In this document: piece after piece, positions 23,982 through 32,569 of the stretch | How the letters are laid out: every line of letters begins with the position of its first letter | Position numbering within the stretch: position 1 is the stretch's first letter | Assembly: GCA_018830325.1 (NCBI GenBank) | Contig: JAHJSQ010000089.1 | Location: 1 to 64,000, forward strand | DNA from: Gammaproteobacteria bacterium | Lineage (GTDB): Bacteria > Pseudomonadota > Gammaproteobacteria > Methylococcales > Methylomonadaceae | Reading direction: 5' to 3' | Length of the DNA stretch: 64,000 bases | Program-made: the position numbers and the translations under genes | The notes under the pieces: generated by a model | Seen by the model: the letters and a program-made list of their open reading frames with translations, nothing else | Databases searched by the model: none | What the model was told of the DNA's origin: nothing

Positions 23982-24863
23982 ATGACAACATCAAGAGCTT
24001 TCTTGGGCGGAGTTTCCAACACATCGGAAAATGATGCCTTAATGATCACCCTATTTATTGCCGTTATACTGCATATTATGGTTATCCTAGGCATTAATTT
24101 TTCAATGCCTAAACAAGAAGAGACTCATCGTGCAATTGAAATCACGTTAGCCACGACGCCGGCACATAAGGCTCCTAAAAAGGCGAGCTTTTTGGCTCAG
24201 GAAAATCAAATCGGCGCCGGTAAACAAAAAACCAAACCAACCCCGCCTAAACAAAAGCTGCCTAGCCGCGGGACCTTGCCTAACAAGCAACCGCAAAGCA
24301 AACCGGTTCAACGTCAAGCCGCAGCCCCCAAAAAAATAATCAGCACGATTCGCCCCGCCGAAACAAAAGCACCTCCCGTACCGGTTAAAGCCCCGGTTCA
24401 ACCGCAAAGCAAACCGGTTCCGAAAATTACCGCCGCAGCTTTGCAACAACAAATTGCGCAACTGGGAACGGAAGTTCGGCAACAGCAACTCAGCGCCGAT
24501 ATCAGCAAAATCAAGCATGTCAATGCGGTGAGCACTCATAAATATGTTGCTTCGCAATATGAGATGGACTGGAAAAAAAAGGTGGAAGCGACCGGTAACC
24601 TTAATTATCCTGAAGTCGCACGCAAAAAAAACTTTTTCGGCACGTTGACGATGGAAGTCGGCATCAATCCGGACGGTACGATATATAATATTCGAATTAA
24701 ACGTCCTTCAGGCAATGCAGCCTTAGACGAAGCCGCCAAAAGAATCGTTCGTTTAAGCGCGCCGTTTCCGCCATTGCCTCAAGAATTGCTCAAGGAATTG
24801 GATGTATTAGTGATTACCCGGGTTTGGAAGTTTTCGGACGAATCGGGAATGTCAGCACGTTAA
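23982..24863 (+). CDS. TonB-family energy transducer
   Basis: A 293-aa protein with a single N-terminal membrane anchor (~20-42, IAVILHIMVILGINFSM), a long Pro/Lys/Gln-rich periplasmic linker (~55-165) and a C-terminal TonB domain: YPEVARKKNFFGTLTMEVG then DGTIYNIRIKRPSGNAALDEAA and ITRVWKF. It would couple proton motive force to outer-membrane receptors or act in envelope stability. ExbB/ExbD are not adjacent; position next to gshB and yqgE is common in Pseudomonas-like genomes. Its TAA stop lies in the TTAA target of a repeat element. Confidence 0.9.
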   Translation: MTTSRAFLGGVSNTSENDALMITLFIAVILHIMVILGINFSMPKQEETHRAIEITLATTPAHKAPKKASFLAQENQIGAGKQKTKPTPPKQKLPSRGTLPNKQPQSKPVQRQAAAPKKIISTIRPAETKAPPVPVKAPVQPQSKPVPKITAAALQQQIAQLGTEVRQQQLSADISKIKHVNAVSTHKYVASQYEMDWKKKVEATGNLNYPEVARKKNFFGTLTMEVGINPDGTIYNIRIKRPSGNAALDEAAKRIVRLSAPFPPLPQELLKELDVLVITRVWKFSDESGMSAR

Positions 24864-25011
24864 CCCAGCTTTAACATTTACTGAGCATAAGTTTTTGAAT
24901 ATTATAACAAAACCAATGTTACGGCACTACAAGCCCATTTAGGCGCGTTTTTTAATCCTTATGATTCAATAACATAATCCGTATACACTACATTTGTTAA
25001 AGCTGGGTTAA
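24860..25011. mobile_element. TTAA-flanked ~150-bp MITE-like element, copy 2
   Basis: Ends CCCAGCTTTAACA and TGTTAAAGCTGGG are inverted and both bordered by TTAA. It matches the element at 11035-11186 along its length with substitutions. The left TTAA provides the stop codon of the tonB-type gene; the right one lies ~40 bp before yqgE. Confidence 0.72.
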
Positions 25012-25051
25012 CTCATTAACTCGCATATCCATGAACACACTTACCGATATG

Positions 25052-25612
25052 ACCGATACGACTTATTTAAACAATCAATTTCTGATCGCGATGCCCAATC
25101 TGACCGATCCGGGTTTTTTTCATACCGTGACCTACTTATGTCAGCATAACGCCGATGGCGCATTAGGTATTGTGATCAATCGGCAGATCGACATGAAGCT
25201 GGGCGACATCTTCAAACAAATGCAAATTAACGTGACCTTCCCCACCGCTGCGGAAGCTCCGGTATTTTTCGGCGGGCCGGTACAACAGGAACGCGGTTTT
25301 GTGATTCACAACCCATGCGGAAGATGGGATTCCTCGATCTCGATATCGGATGAAATCTCGCTAACCACGTCGCGCGATATTCTCGAAGCCATCGCGATCG
25401 GCGAAGGCCCCGAGCAATATCTAGTTGCCTTGGGCTATGCCGGCTGGGGCGAAGGCCAATTGGAACAAGAAATTGTCAATAATGCTTGGCTGAACACGCC
25501 TAGCGGCAATGACATCATCTTCAATACGCCGGTCAATCAACGCTGGCAGGCCGCTGCTCATCAAATCGGCATCGACATCAATCAATTAACCGCGCCGGCA
25601 GGACATGGCTAA
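25052..25612 (+). CDS. yqgE: YqgE/AlgH family protein (UPF0301)
   Basis: A ~186-aa protein of the YqgE/AlgH family: LNNQFLIAMPNLTDPGFFHT, YLCQHNADGALGIVINR, VFFGGPVQQERGFVIH and LVALGYAGWGEGQLEQEI. Pseudomonas AlgH is linked to alginate regulation, but biochemical function is unknown. I favour the Met at 25052 (MTDTTYLNN); the frame extends to 25031. It overlaps ruvX by eight bases, starting the chain yqgE-ruvX-pyrR-pyrB-pyrC'. Confidence 0.92.
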   Translation, partial: TDTTYLNNQFLIAMPNLTDPGFFHTVTYLCQHNADGALGIVINRQIDMKLGDIFKQMQINVTFPTAAEAPVFFGGPVQQERGFVIHNPCGRWDSSISISDEISLTTSRDILEAIAIGEGPEQYLVALGYAGWGEGQLEQEIVNNAWLNTPSGNDIIFNTPVNQRWQAAAHQIGIDINQLTAPAGHG

Positions 25613-26051
25613 ACACGACCCGCTAGCTCCTCGCAATCACGATACCTACCTCGGTTTCGATTTCGGTAATAAAAAAATCGGCGTGGCGGTTGGACAAACC
25701 ACGACCGGAACGGCCAATGCCTTATCGACTTTACGCTCGGTTAATCAAGCACCGGACTGGACGGCTATCGGCCGGCTTATTCAAGAATGGCAGCCGGCGG
25801 GCTTAGTCGTCGGTATTTCCCGGCAGAGCGATGGCCAGGATAATCCGATTACCCCGCGTATGCTCAAATTTTGCCGGCAATTGGAAGGACGCTTTCAACT
25901 ACCGGTTTTTCAGCAGGATGAAACCCTGACGACTTTTGAAGCCAAACAAATGCTATACGATGACGTGCGAGTCAGCGCCGGCAAGCTCTGGGAAGTGCAA
26001 GACAGGCTTGCCGCCCAGCTCATATTACAAACATGGCTCAATACTCAATAA
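25605..26051 (+). CDS. ruvX: RuvX/YqgF (putative pre-16S rRNA nuclease)
   Basis: A 148-aa RNase H-fold protein with YLGFDFGNKKIGVAVG carrying the first catalytic Asp, VVGISRQSDG, and DETLTTFEAK with the catalytic Glu. YqgF processes the 5' end of 16S rRNA and was earlier called a Holliday junction resolvase. It overlaps both neighbours in the operon. Confidence 0.92.
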   Translation: MAKHDPLAPRNHDTYLGFDFGNKKIGVAVGQTTTGTANALSTLRSVNQAPDWTAIGRLIQEWQPAGLVVGISRQSDGQDNPITPRMLKFCRQLEGRFQLPVFQQDETLTTFEAKQMLYDDVRVSAGKLWEVQDRLAAQLILQTWLNTQ

Positions 26052-26059
26052 CCCGACAT

Positions 26060-26578
26060 ATGACCCATCAACAACTCGATATTACTGAATTATTGACTCG
26101 GCTGGAATCGGCTATCGGGAATATAATTACTACCAGAAAGCTTGAAAATCCTTTGATGATCGGCATTCGCACCGGCGGCGTCTGGATTGCCGAACGTCTC
26201 CATCAACGCCTGGGTTTGACAGAGCCTTTAGGGCTATTGGATATCACGTTTTACCGCGACGATTTTTCGCAAATCGGTGTGCATCCGAATGTCAAGCCGA
26301 GCGCCTTGCCGAATACGATCGAGGGCCGCGATATTATTCTGGTCGACGATGTCTTTTACACCGGACGAACGATTCGTGCAGCGCTCAATGAAATCTTCGA
26401 TTACGGCCGACCTAATCAAGTCGTGTTGGCGGTATTGATCGAGCGCGACGGGCGGCAAATTCCGTTGCGCCCGGACTGTATCGGCTCATCGATTTGTCTT
26501 GACGCCAATCAACGCATCAAATTAACCGGCCCGGACCCTTTGGGCATCGATATTCAAACTCTTGACGTAGCGGCTTAA
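26060..26578 (+). CDS. pyrR: PyrR bifunctional regulator/uracil phosphoribosyltransferase
   Basis: A 172-aa PRTase: MIGIRTGGVWIAERL and the PRPP-binding loop IILVDDVFYTGRTIRAAL, ending in GPDPLGIDIQTL. In Pseudomonas-type operons this PyrR-like protein precedes pyrB. The frame runs from 26033, but that would overlap ruvX by 19 bases; the Met at 26060 (MTHQQLDITELL) matches the family start. No RNA-antiterminator loop is visible, so its regulatory role is uncertain. Confidence 0.9.
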   Translation: MTHQQLDITELLTRLESAIGNIITTRKLENPLMIGIRTGGVWIAERLHQRLGLTEPLGLLDITFYRDDFSQIGVHPNVKPSALPNTIEGRDIILVDDVFYTGRTIRAALNEIFDYGRPNQVVLAVLIERDGRQIPLRPDCIGSSICLDANQRIKLTGPDPLGIDIQTLDVAA

Positions 26579-26581
26579 GGC

Positions 26582-27544
26582 ATGAGTCACAATTTACAAT
26601 TAAACGCCGAAGGTAAATTGAAGCACTTTTTGACGATTGATGGACTCGACAAAGCGCTGTTGACCGAAATTCTCGATACTGCCGAATCGTTTGCCGAGAT
26701 GTCGGGGCATCATGTAAAAAAAGTTCCCTTATTGCGGGGTAAGACCATCGTTAATCTGTTTTTCGAAAACAGCACGCGCACCCGAACGACCTTCGAACTC
26801 GCGGCCAAGCGACTCTCGGCCGATGTCATCAGCATGAATATCGCGACTTCGGCCACCTCGAAAGGCGAAAGCCTACTCGATACGATCCGCAATCTGGAAG
26901 CAATGTTTGTCGATATGTTTGTCGTACGTCACGGGACCAGCGGCGCCGCGCATTTTATCGCCGAACATACCGCGCCGCATATCAGCGTGATCAATGCCGG
27001 CGACGGTCGGCACAGTCATCCGACTCAGGCAATGCTGGATATGTTCACGATTCGGCAGTTCAAGCCGGATTTCAGCACATTGAGAGTCGCGATCATAGGC
27101 GACATTCTGCATTCCAGAGTTGCACGCTCGCAAATTCTGGCACTCAATACCTTGGGTGCGGCCGAAGTTCGGGTTATCGCACCGAAAACCTTGCTCCCCG
27201 CCTATGTCGAAACGCTCGGCGTCACGGTCTGTCATAACTTGACCGAAGGACTCAAAGACATCGATGTCATCATCATGCTGCGTTTACAAAAAGAGCGCAT
27301 GACCTCGGCTCTGCTACCCAGCGAAAGCGAGTACTTCAAATGTTTCGGTTTGACGCCTGAAAAACTGGAAATCGCCAAGCCCGATGCGATCGTGATGCAC
27401 CCGGGGCCGATCAATCGCGGCGTCGAAATAGATACCCGCGTTGCCGACGGTCCGCAATCAGTTATATTACGGCAAGTCAGTAACGGTATCGCGATACGTA
27501 TGGCTGTCATGTCGATGGCGATGCAAACTCAAGGAGCGACCTGA
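26582..27544 (+). CDS. pyrB: Aspartate carbamoyltransferase catalytic subunit
   Basis: A 320-aa transcarbamylase with the carbamoyl-phosphate loop [12 protein letters not shown] (61-72), the STRTR signature, and HPxQAMLD ([10 protein letters not shown]) plus [12 protein letters not shown] for aspartate binding. It catalyses the committed step of pyrimidine synthesis. It starts 3 bp after pyrR and shares its last base with the start of the pseudo-dihydroorotase gene, a hallmark of the dodecameric ATCase of Pseudomonas, which assembles from PyrB and inactive PyrC'. Confidence 0.95.
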   Translation: MSHNLQLNAEGKLKHFLTIDGLDKALLTEILDTAESFAEMSGHHVKKVPLLRGKTIVNLFFENSTRTRTTFELAAKRLSADVISMNIATSATSKGESLLDTIRNLEAMFVDMFVVRHGTSGAAHFIAEHTAPHISVINAGDGRHSHPTQAMLDMFTIRQFKPDFSTLRVAIIGDILHSRVARSQILALNTLGAAEVRVIAPKTLLPAYVETLGVTVCHNLTEGLKDIDVIIMLRLQKERMTSALLPSESEYFKCFGLTPEKLEIAKPDAIVMHPGPINRGVEIDTRVADGPQSVILRQVSNGIAIRMAVMSMAMQTQGAT

Positions 27545-28833
27545 TGAAAAGAATTCTGATTGAACAAGGACGCGTGATCGATCCGGCCAATTCGATCGAT
27601 CGAACCGGTCCGGTTTATGTTGCCGACGGCAAAATCCTTGCCTTATTCGAAAAACCCGACGGCTTTGAGGCCGATAGCGTCATCGACGCTTCCGGTCAAA
27701 TTGTCTGCCCCGGCTTTATCGATATTAGCACTCGCTTGCGTCAACCGGGCCAAAGCCATAAAGCCACCTTTCAAACCGAAACAAAGGCGGCTGCGGCCGG
27801 CGGCATTACGACCTTAATTTTACAACCCGATACACGGCCGGTCATCGATACGCCGGCAATTACCGAATTGGTCAAAGAATTGGCCGAAAACTCCAATTAC
27901 CGGCAAATCCTGCCAATCGGCGCGCTGACGCGAAACCTTGAAGGCCAAGAGCTCAGTTCGATGTTGGCGCTACAGGAGGCCGGCTGCATAGCAGTCGGCA
28001 ACGGCGGCAAACCCATAAGCAATCTACTGGTATTGAGGCGCGCAATGGAATATGCCGCCAGTCATGATCTATTGTTAATCTACCGGCCCAATGAGCAAAG
28101 CCTGAGCAATGAAGGTTGCGCGCATGAGGGGGCATTTTCGACCCGCTACGGCTTGCCCGGCATACCCGAAACCGCCGAAACGATCGCGTTGTCGCAATGT
28201 CTCGAACTAGCCGAACTGACGGGGTGTCGCGTGCATTTCGGACAAATCAGTTGCCGCCGTTCGGTGATCAAAATCCAGCAGGCCCAAAAATACGGATTAT
28301 CGGTCAGTGCCGATATCGCGGCGCATCAGTTGCATCTGACCGAAAACGACATGAAGCCTTTCGATAGCGTTTACCATGTTTTACCCCCGTTACGGAGCGA
28401 GCAGGATAAACTTTTTCTAAGAAAGGCATTGATGCAAGGCACTATCGGCACGCTGTGTTCGGATCACCAACCGCACGACCTCGATGCTAAATTAGGCGCG
28501 TTTCCGGAAACCGAACCCGGTATATCGGCGCTTGAAACGTTATTGCCGCTAATGCTGAAACTGGTCGATGAAAAATTGATTACCCTCTCCCAAGGCATTG
28601 CCGCGTTAACGCAAACCCCCGCCAAGGTGCTGAGATTGGAAAGCGGTACATTGACACCAGGGAAATCCGCCGATATTTGCATATTCGACCCCGGCCGTCG
28701 ATGGCAAGTCGACCGTTCGACTTGGTATAGCAAAGGTATCAATACGCCTTATTGGGGAGAACAATTAACCGGCCGCGTCAGCGCCACATTGCAATCCGGT
28801 AAAATTATTTATCAAGGAGTGTTTCATGATTAA
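27544..28833 (+). CDS. pyrC': Non-catalytic dihydroorotase homologue (PyrC')
   Basis: A 429-aa dihydroorotase-like protein beginning [16 protein letters not shown]. The metal-binding HxH normally found after PGFID is replaced by Ser62 and Arg64 (PGFIDISTRLRQPG), so it lacks the zinc-site histidines and should be inactive. In Pseudomonas such pseudo-DHOases are needed to assemble ATCase with PyrB; the one-base junction with pyrB supports that role. A functional pyrC is expected elsewhere in the genome. Its end overlaps the next cytochrome gene by eight bases. Confidence 0.9.
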   Translation: MKRILIEQGRVIDPANSIDRTGPVYVADGKILALFEKPDGFEADSVIDASGQIVCPGFIDISTRLRQPGQSHKATFQTETKAAAAGGITTLILQPDTRPVIDTPAITELVKELAENSNYRQILPIGALTRNLEGQELSSMLALQEAGCIAVGNGGKPISNLLVLRRAMEYAASHDLLLIYRPNEQSLSNEGCAHEGAFSTRYGLPGIPETAETIALSQCLELAELTGCRVHFGQISCRRSVIKIQQAQKYGLSVSADIAAHQLHLTENDMKPFDSVYHVLPPLRSEQDKLFLRKALMQGTIGTLCSDHQPHDLDAKLGAFPETEPGISALETLLPLMLKLVDEKLITLSQGIAALTQTPAKVLRLESGTLTPGKSADICIFDPGRRWQVDRSTWYSKGINTPYWGEQLTGRVSATLQSGKIIYQGVFHD

Positions 28834-29128
28834 GATCCTGCTCGTTTCGGCCTTTTTTTTATTAGCGGCTTGTTCGCGCGACTATGCGCCGGCGTCCTCG
28901 GCGAACGGCGAAAGCATCTTCAAAGAAGCCTGTGCGGAATGCCATCAACCCAAAGACCCGGCAGTCCCGCAAGTCGTTTTCTCACTCAACGAGAAAAATG
29001 CTAATGAAAGGTATATCACTCACAAAGTGCAGGGCGGCTCGCTGATGATGCCCAAGTTCCCGAATATCACCGGTAGCAAAATGCGCTCGCTCAGTACTTA
29101 CGTGCTCAATCATAGCGTAGCCAAATAA
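28826..29128 (+). CDS. Small c-type cytochrome lipoprotein
   Basis: A 100-aa protein with a lipobox (LLAAC, Cys16) and one haem-binding CAECH (36-40); MMPKF downstream offers an axial Met. This makes it a membrane-anchored periplasmic class I cytochrome c. It overlaps pyrC' by eight bases, and the LOG gene starts 4 bp after it. Electron partner is unknown. Confidence 0.88.
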   Translation: MIKILLVSAFFLLAACSRDYAPASSANGESIFKEACAECHQPKDPAVPQVVFSLNEKNANERYITHKVQGGSLMMPKFPNITGSKMRSLSTYVLNHSVAK

Positions 29129-29132
29129 AGCG

Positions 29133-29861
29133 ATGAAAACCCCAAACAAGCAACACGATACCGCCAGCATCATCGATGATGTCAAAGGCGATCAATCTTG
29201 GCGAATCTTTAGGATCATTAGCGAATTTACCGAAGGTTTCGACCGGTTATCCGGTTTAAGCGATGCGATTTCTATTTTCGGTTCCGCGCGCATACAACCG
29301 GATCATCATTATTATTTGAAAACAGTCGAAATTGCCGAATTACTCGGCCAGCATAATTTCGCGGTTATCAGCGGCGGCGGTCCCGGAATCATGGAGGCCG
29401 CAAACAAGGGGGCAAAATCCCAAAAACCGCCCGCGATCGGCTTGAATATCGAATTGCCTATGGAGCAACACCCGAATCCTTATCAGGATATCTCGCTGAA
29501 TTTTCGCTACTTCTTCGTCAGAAAAGTCATGTTCGTGCGCCATTCGATGGGCTATGTTTGCATGCCGGGCGGATTCGGCACGCTCGATGAGTTTTTCGAA
29601 TCGCTGACCTTGATGCAGACGCATAAAATTTATCCGTTGCCTTTAGTGTTATTCGGTAGCGATTATTGGCAAGGTTTAATGGATTGGGTGCGGACGACGA
29701 TGATCGAATACGGTACGATTTCGGAAGAAGACCTCAATTTCATCACGCTAACCGACGATCCGCAGAAAGTCGTCGATATCATGGTCAGGCACCGCGAATG
29801 GAAAAATCAACAGCGAAGACAAAGCTTAGGGTCCAATAGTATCGACTATAGGTACAGTTGA
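29133..29861 (+). CDS. LOG family protein (TIGR00730, nucleotide phosphoribohydrolase type)
   Basis: A 242-aa Rossmann-like protein with GGGPGIMEAANKGA and PGGFGTLDEFFESLTLMQ, the PGGxGTxxE active site of LOG proteins. Related enzymes remove the base from nucleotide 5'-monophosphates (cytokinin-activating in plants; PpnN in E. coli). The N-terminal ~50 residues extend the core. It ends the pyr operon. Confidence 0.88.
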   Translation: MKTPNKQHDTASIIDDVKGDQSWRIFRIISEFTEGFDRLSGLSDAISIFGSARIQPDHHYYLKTVEIAELLGQHNFAVISGGGPGIMEAANKGAKSQKPPAIGLNIELPMEQHPNPYQDISLNFRYFFVRKVMFVRHSMGYVCMPGGFGTLDEFFESLTLMQTHKIYPLPLVLFGSDYWQGLMDWVRTTMIEYGTISEEDLNFITLTDDPQKVVDIMVRHREWKNQQRRQSLGSNSIDYRYS

Positions 29862-29894
29862 CCGCGCGAAGCGCATAGCCTTTGCTTTTAGCAG

Positions 29895-29985
29895 CAGCGG
29901 GGCGGATTATTCAACTCACATCCGCTCTTTCCCAAGCTCTCCGGCGTGGGCAAGAGCGTGATGTGGGTTGGCCTTTTTTAGCTTG
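29895..29985. repeat. Hairpin region between convergent genes
   Basis: GCTCTTTCCC (near 29926) pairs with its complement GGGCAAGAGC, and GCGGATTATTCAACTCAC resembles the degenerate form of the GGGTTGAATAACCC hairpins. A GGCCTTTTTTA T-run follows. It may end transcription of the LOG gene. Confidence 0.4.
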
Positions 29986-30028
29986 AAGCGCATGGGTGCA
30001 AACTTCGTCCTGTCATGTTTGCATATCA

Positions 30029-31600
30029 TTATCTCGCCTTTTCCAGTTTCCTCATTTCGACCGGTGCAACCCTGCCTTTCGAGGAAACTTTATCGTAGAC
30101 TTCATCGAAGGCTTGTCGGCAGTAGGGCAAATGCTCCCGTATCCGATCGTAACTGCTATGATCGAACATGCTTCTAAAATCTTCCCGGTTCATGAAGGTT
30201 CTCGCATAGAGTGCTTGATAACCATGATGTTCGATCACGAATTTTTCCAACAACGGGAGGGCTTCGGCATTATCGAAACCGCTCTTCGCCGGCGTACCGT
30301 AAGCGCCGATGTCGACATAGAGCTCGTCAATTTCGCCATTCTCAGCCTGATAAGGCTGCACAAATCCGCCTTGCCCGCCGTTGTCTTTGATCGCCATCGG
30401 CGATAGCCACAAAGGGTATAGATTGAAATGTTTATCGAAATAATCGATGGACGTTTCCAGAAAACGCATCGGCACCAGCATATCCTGAACGACATGATAT
30501 TTTTCCCTTAGCCGCTGAGTAGTTTGTGTTTCGGTATACTTCAATAACTCGATCCGGGGCGGCAAAGCCCAGCCCAACAAAGCCCTGAAAATAGGATGAT
30601 TGCCGAAGGGTATGATTTCCTCCATCGCCCAAAAATAACTGCGCGTGTGGCGATGGTAATAATCCCGCACCGGCAGATATTCGACGCCTTCCTTATTGCT
30701 CTGCAGATAGCCTTGAACATGCTTAAAAAACCAAGACTTATACCACTTTCCGATGGCATTCAAATGGCCGTCCTGTCCGACGGCATCGGCGAATTTACCG
30801 GTCATGATCACCGCCTCGTCGCGCCCATAGACCAAAGCTTCGACGAAATCGTTGTTTTCGGTATCGCGCGAGGCTTGCTCGAACACCCGTACTAGATGAT
30901 CCAAGCTATGAACAGGCTGGTAATGAACCCTGACAAATTTTTTGACCGGGATGATTTTCAACTCAGCAGCCACCAGAAAACCCAGTGTGCCATGACTCCA
31001 CGGAACTTGATAAAAAAGCTCGGGATTTTTCGACGCGCTGCATTTGACCAACTTACCTTCCGCCGTCACGATTTCGATGGCTTCGCAAATATGCTGAAAC
31101 AAGCCGTATTTATGGCTGCTGGTTTCGACGCCGAAGCCCATGATCAAACCGCCTACCGTTAGGCTGTCCAATTCCGGCACCACCGGTAGGGTCCAGCCTT
31201 GCGAGATCAACGTTCGCGAGAGCTGACCCATGCTAACGAGCGGCTCTACCCGGACAATACTGCGCTGCGCGTCGATTTCCAAAACATCGTACAGTCCGAT
31301 ATCGATCTTACGATGAGACAATTTGTACTTGGGCACCAGTTCGCTCATGGTTTTCCAGCCCGACCGTGCCGTACACAGTTTTTGCTGGGCTCCTTGTGCT
31401 TTCCAATCTTCAATTTGCCGAATGACCTCGGCAACGCGGGTATCGTGTTTTGCCGGGGCGCTGCTGAGGCGAAATGACAACCAATTGCGAAATCCGGAAT
31501 AGGCGCCGTAAACAGCCGAAATCGGCAACAAAAAAACGGTGGCGAATTGCCCCCGGTAATGGGTCAATAGGTGTTCGAAAACGGTATCGATTTTGATCAT
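30029..31600 (-). CDS. FAD-dependent oxidoreductase, DHCR24 (delta24-sterol reductase)-like
   Basis: About 523 aa. The FAD-linked oxidase (PCMH) half carries PVVPELDSLTVGGLIMG and GFGVETSSHKYGLFQHICEA, close in pattern to eukaryotic DHCR24 and to plant DIM; the C-terminal half includes YVDIGAYG and YARTFMNREDFR. Such enzymes reduce the delta24 bond of sterols; some methanotrophs make sterols, which would suit this gene, but no other sterol gene lies nearby. I chose the Met at 31600 (MIKIDTVFEHLL); the frame extends to 31696 without a ribosome site either way. A single membrane helix may exist near 20-45. Confidence 0.75.
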   Translation of the reverse strand: MIKIDTVFEHLLTHYRGQFATVFLLPISAVYGAYSGFRNWLSFRLSSAPAKHDTRVAEVIRQIEDWKAQGAQQKLCTARSGWKTMSELVPKYKLSHRKIDIGLYDVLEIDAQRSIVRVEPLVSMGQLSRTLISQGWTLPVVPELDSLTVGGLIMGFGVETSSHKYGLFQHICEAIEIVTAEGKLVKCSASKNPELFYQVPWSHGTLGFLVAAELKIIPVKKFVRVHYQPVHSLDHLVRVFEQASRDTENNDFVEALVYGRDEAVIMTGKFADAVGQDGHLNAIGKWYKSWFFKHVQGYLQSNKEGVEYLPVRDYYHRHTRSYFWAMEEIIPFGNHPIFRALLGWALPPRIELLKYTETQTTQRLREKYHVVQDMLVPMRFLETSIDYFDKHFNLYPLWLSPMAIKDNGGQGGFVQPYQAENGEIDELYVDIGAYGTPAKSGFDNAEALPLLEKFVIEHHGYQALYARTFMNREDFRSMFDHSSYDRIREHLPYCRQAFDEVYDKVSSKGRVAPVEMRKLEKAR

Positions 31601-31949
31601 AGGGTTAACTGGAATCCAAAATATAAAAACATCAAAGCGTTCATCGCTTGACTCTGCGTCGATCCGGCGACATGCACAGCAAGTCAAAAATCTCAATTTT
31701 AGCTTTGTTGACCACGAATAGCGAACGTCATTCGGTGAAACTGCTTGATACTATCGCGGTCAGTGGGCCTGGTCTGCAGGGACGCATGCTCGATATGAAT
31801 CGATATTCCTTATGTCGTCAGCTAAGGTCGGTGAAATTGACAACGAAAATAATACCGCCTAAAGTCGGTTGCAATTTTATAGACAGGTTTATTTGTCTGG
31901 ATTGTTGGTTAATGGCAAGTTATCGCAAGCAATAGGTAATGGGGGTCAG

Positions 31950-32519
31950 GTGTTCACAGTAACAGTAATTTAGCTAGCGGGTTAAAGTTCCGCCCAAGGA
32001 GTTGTCCATACGCCTTGGTAGTACGCAGGAGCGGCGTTTGAGCAATCAAGGGTCGTGAGTTCCTAAACGGCAAAGATGCAGGCCGTAACGCAAGTGAACC
32101 TAGATGTAGTCTCGTAAACTTAATGCGGTTGCCGACTTCGTGCCTGTAATAGGGAAGGCCGTTGTGCGGGTATGTGGAGAATGGAAGCCATGCTCGCGAA
32201 CCGTCGGGGTAGCAGGGTTGGCATGTATCGGCAGTTAACTTACCCAGTGCTGGAGATCCATAACAATGACGGGGAGGCCGTCGACTACTGCGTATAAGGT
32301 AACGAAATCGCAGTAGATTGTTATGGAAGTCGGAGGGGCGAATAGTACCGATTGAAGACAATGACAACATAACCTTGTTCGAGGGAAGGCGCCCTACTTT
32401 GTTCACGCAACTGAAGAGTGGAGGAAAAGGGGATTGCCATGTTGCTACTACCCCCTGAGAAAATCAGGACACTACAGAGGAAGCTAGTTAGATCAATAAG
32501 ACTCGAATGTCAAATGTAA
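31950..32519 (+). mobile_element. Group II intron, 5' part with truncated maturase ORF
   Basis: From GTGTTCACAGTAACAG through GTTGGCATGTATCGGC and CAGTGCTGGAGATCCATA the sequence has the look of group II intron domain I-III RNA, and it ends in an ATG (32439) opening a maturase-like protein. The first ~68 bp are duplicated at 3064. Nothing of domains V-VI or the rest of the reverse transcriptase follows, so the intron is cut off at about 32490. Confidence 0.75.
32439..32519 (+). pseudogene. Group II intron reverse transcriptase/maturase, N-terminal stub
   Basis: 26 codons: MLLLPPEKIRTLQRKL matches the usual start of group II intron maturases of this class; VRSIRLECQM then TAA is unrelated sequence after the truncation. 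A purine-rich GAGGAAAAGGG precedes the ATG. Confidence 0.7.
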
Positions 32520-32569
32520 GGCCTGACCCTATGTCCCCTGACCCTATGTCTTCCAATCTCGCATGCTCT

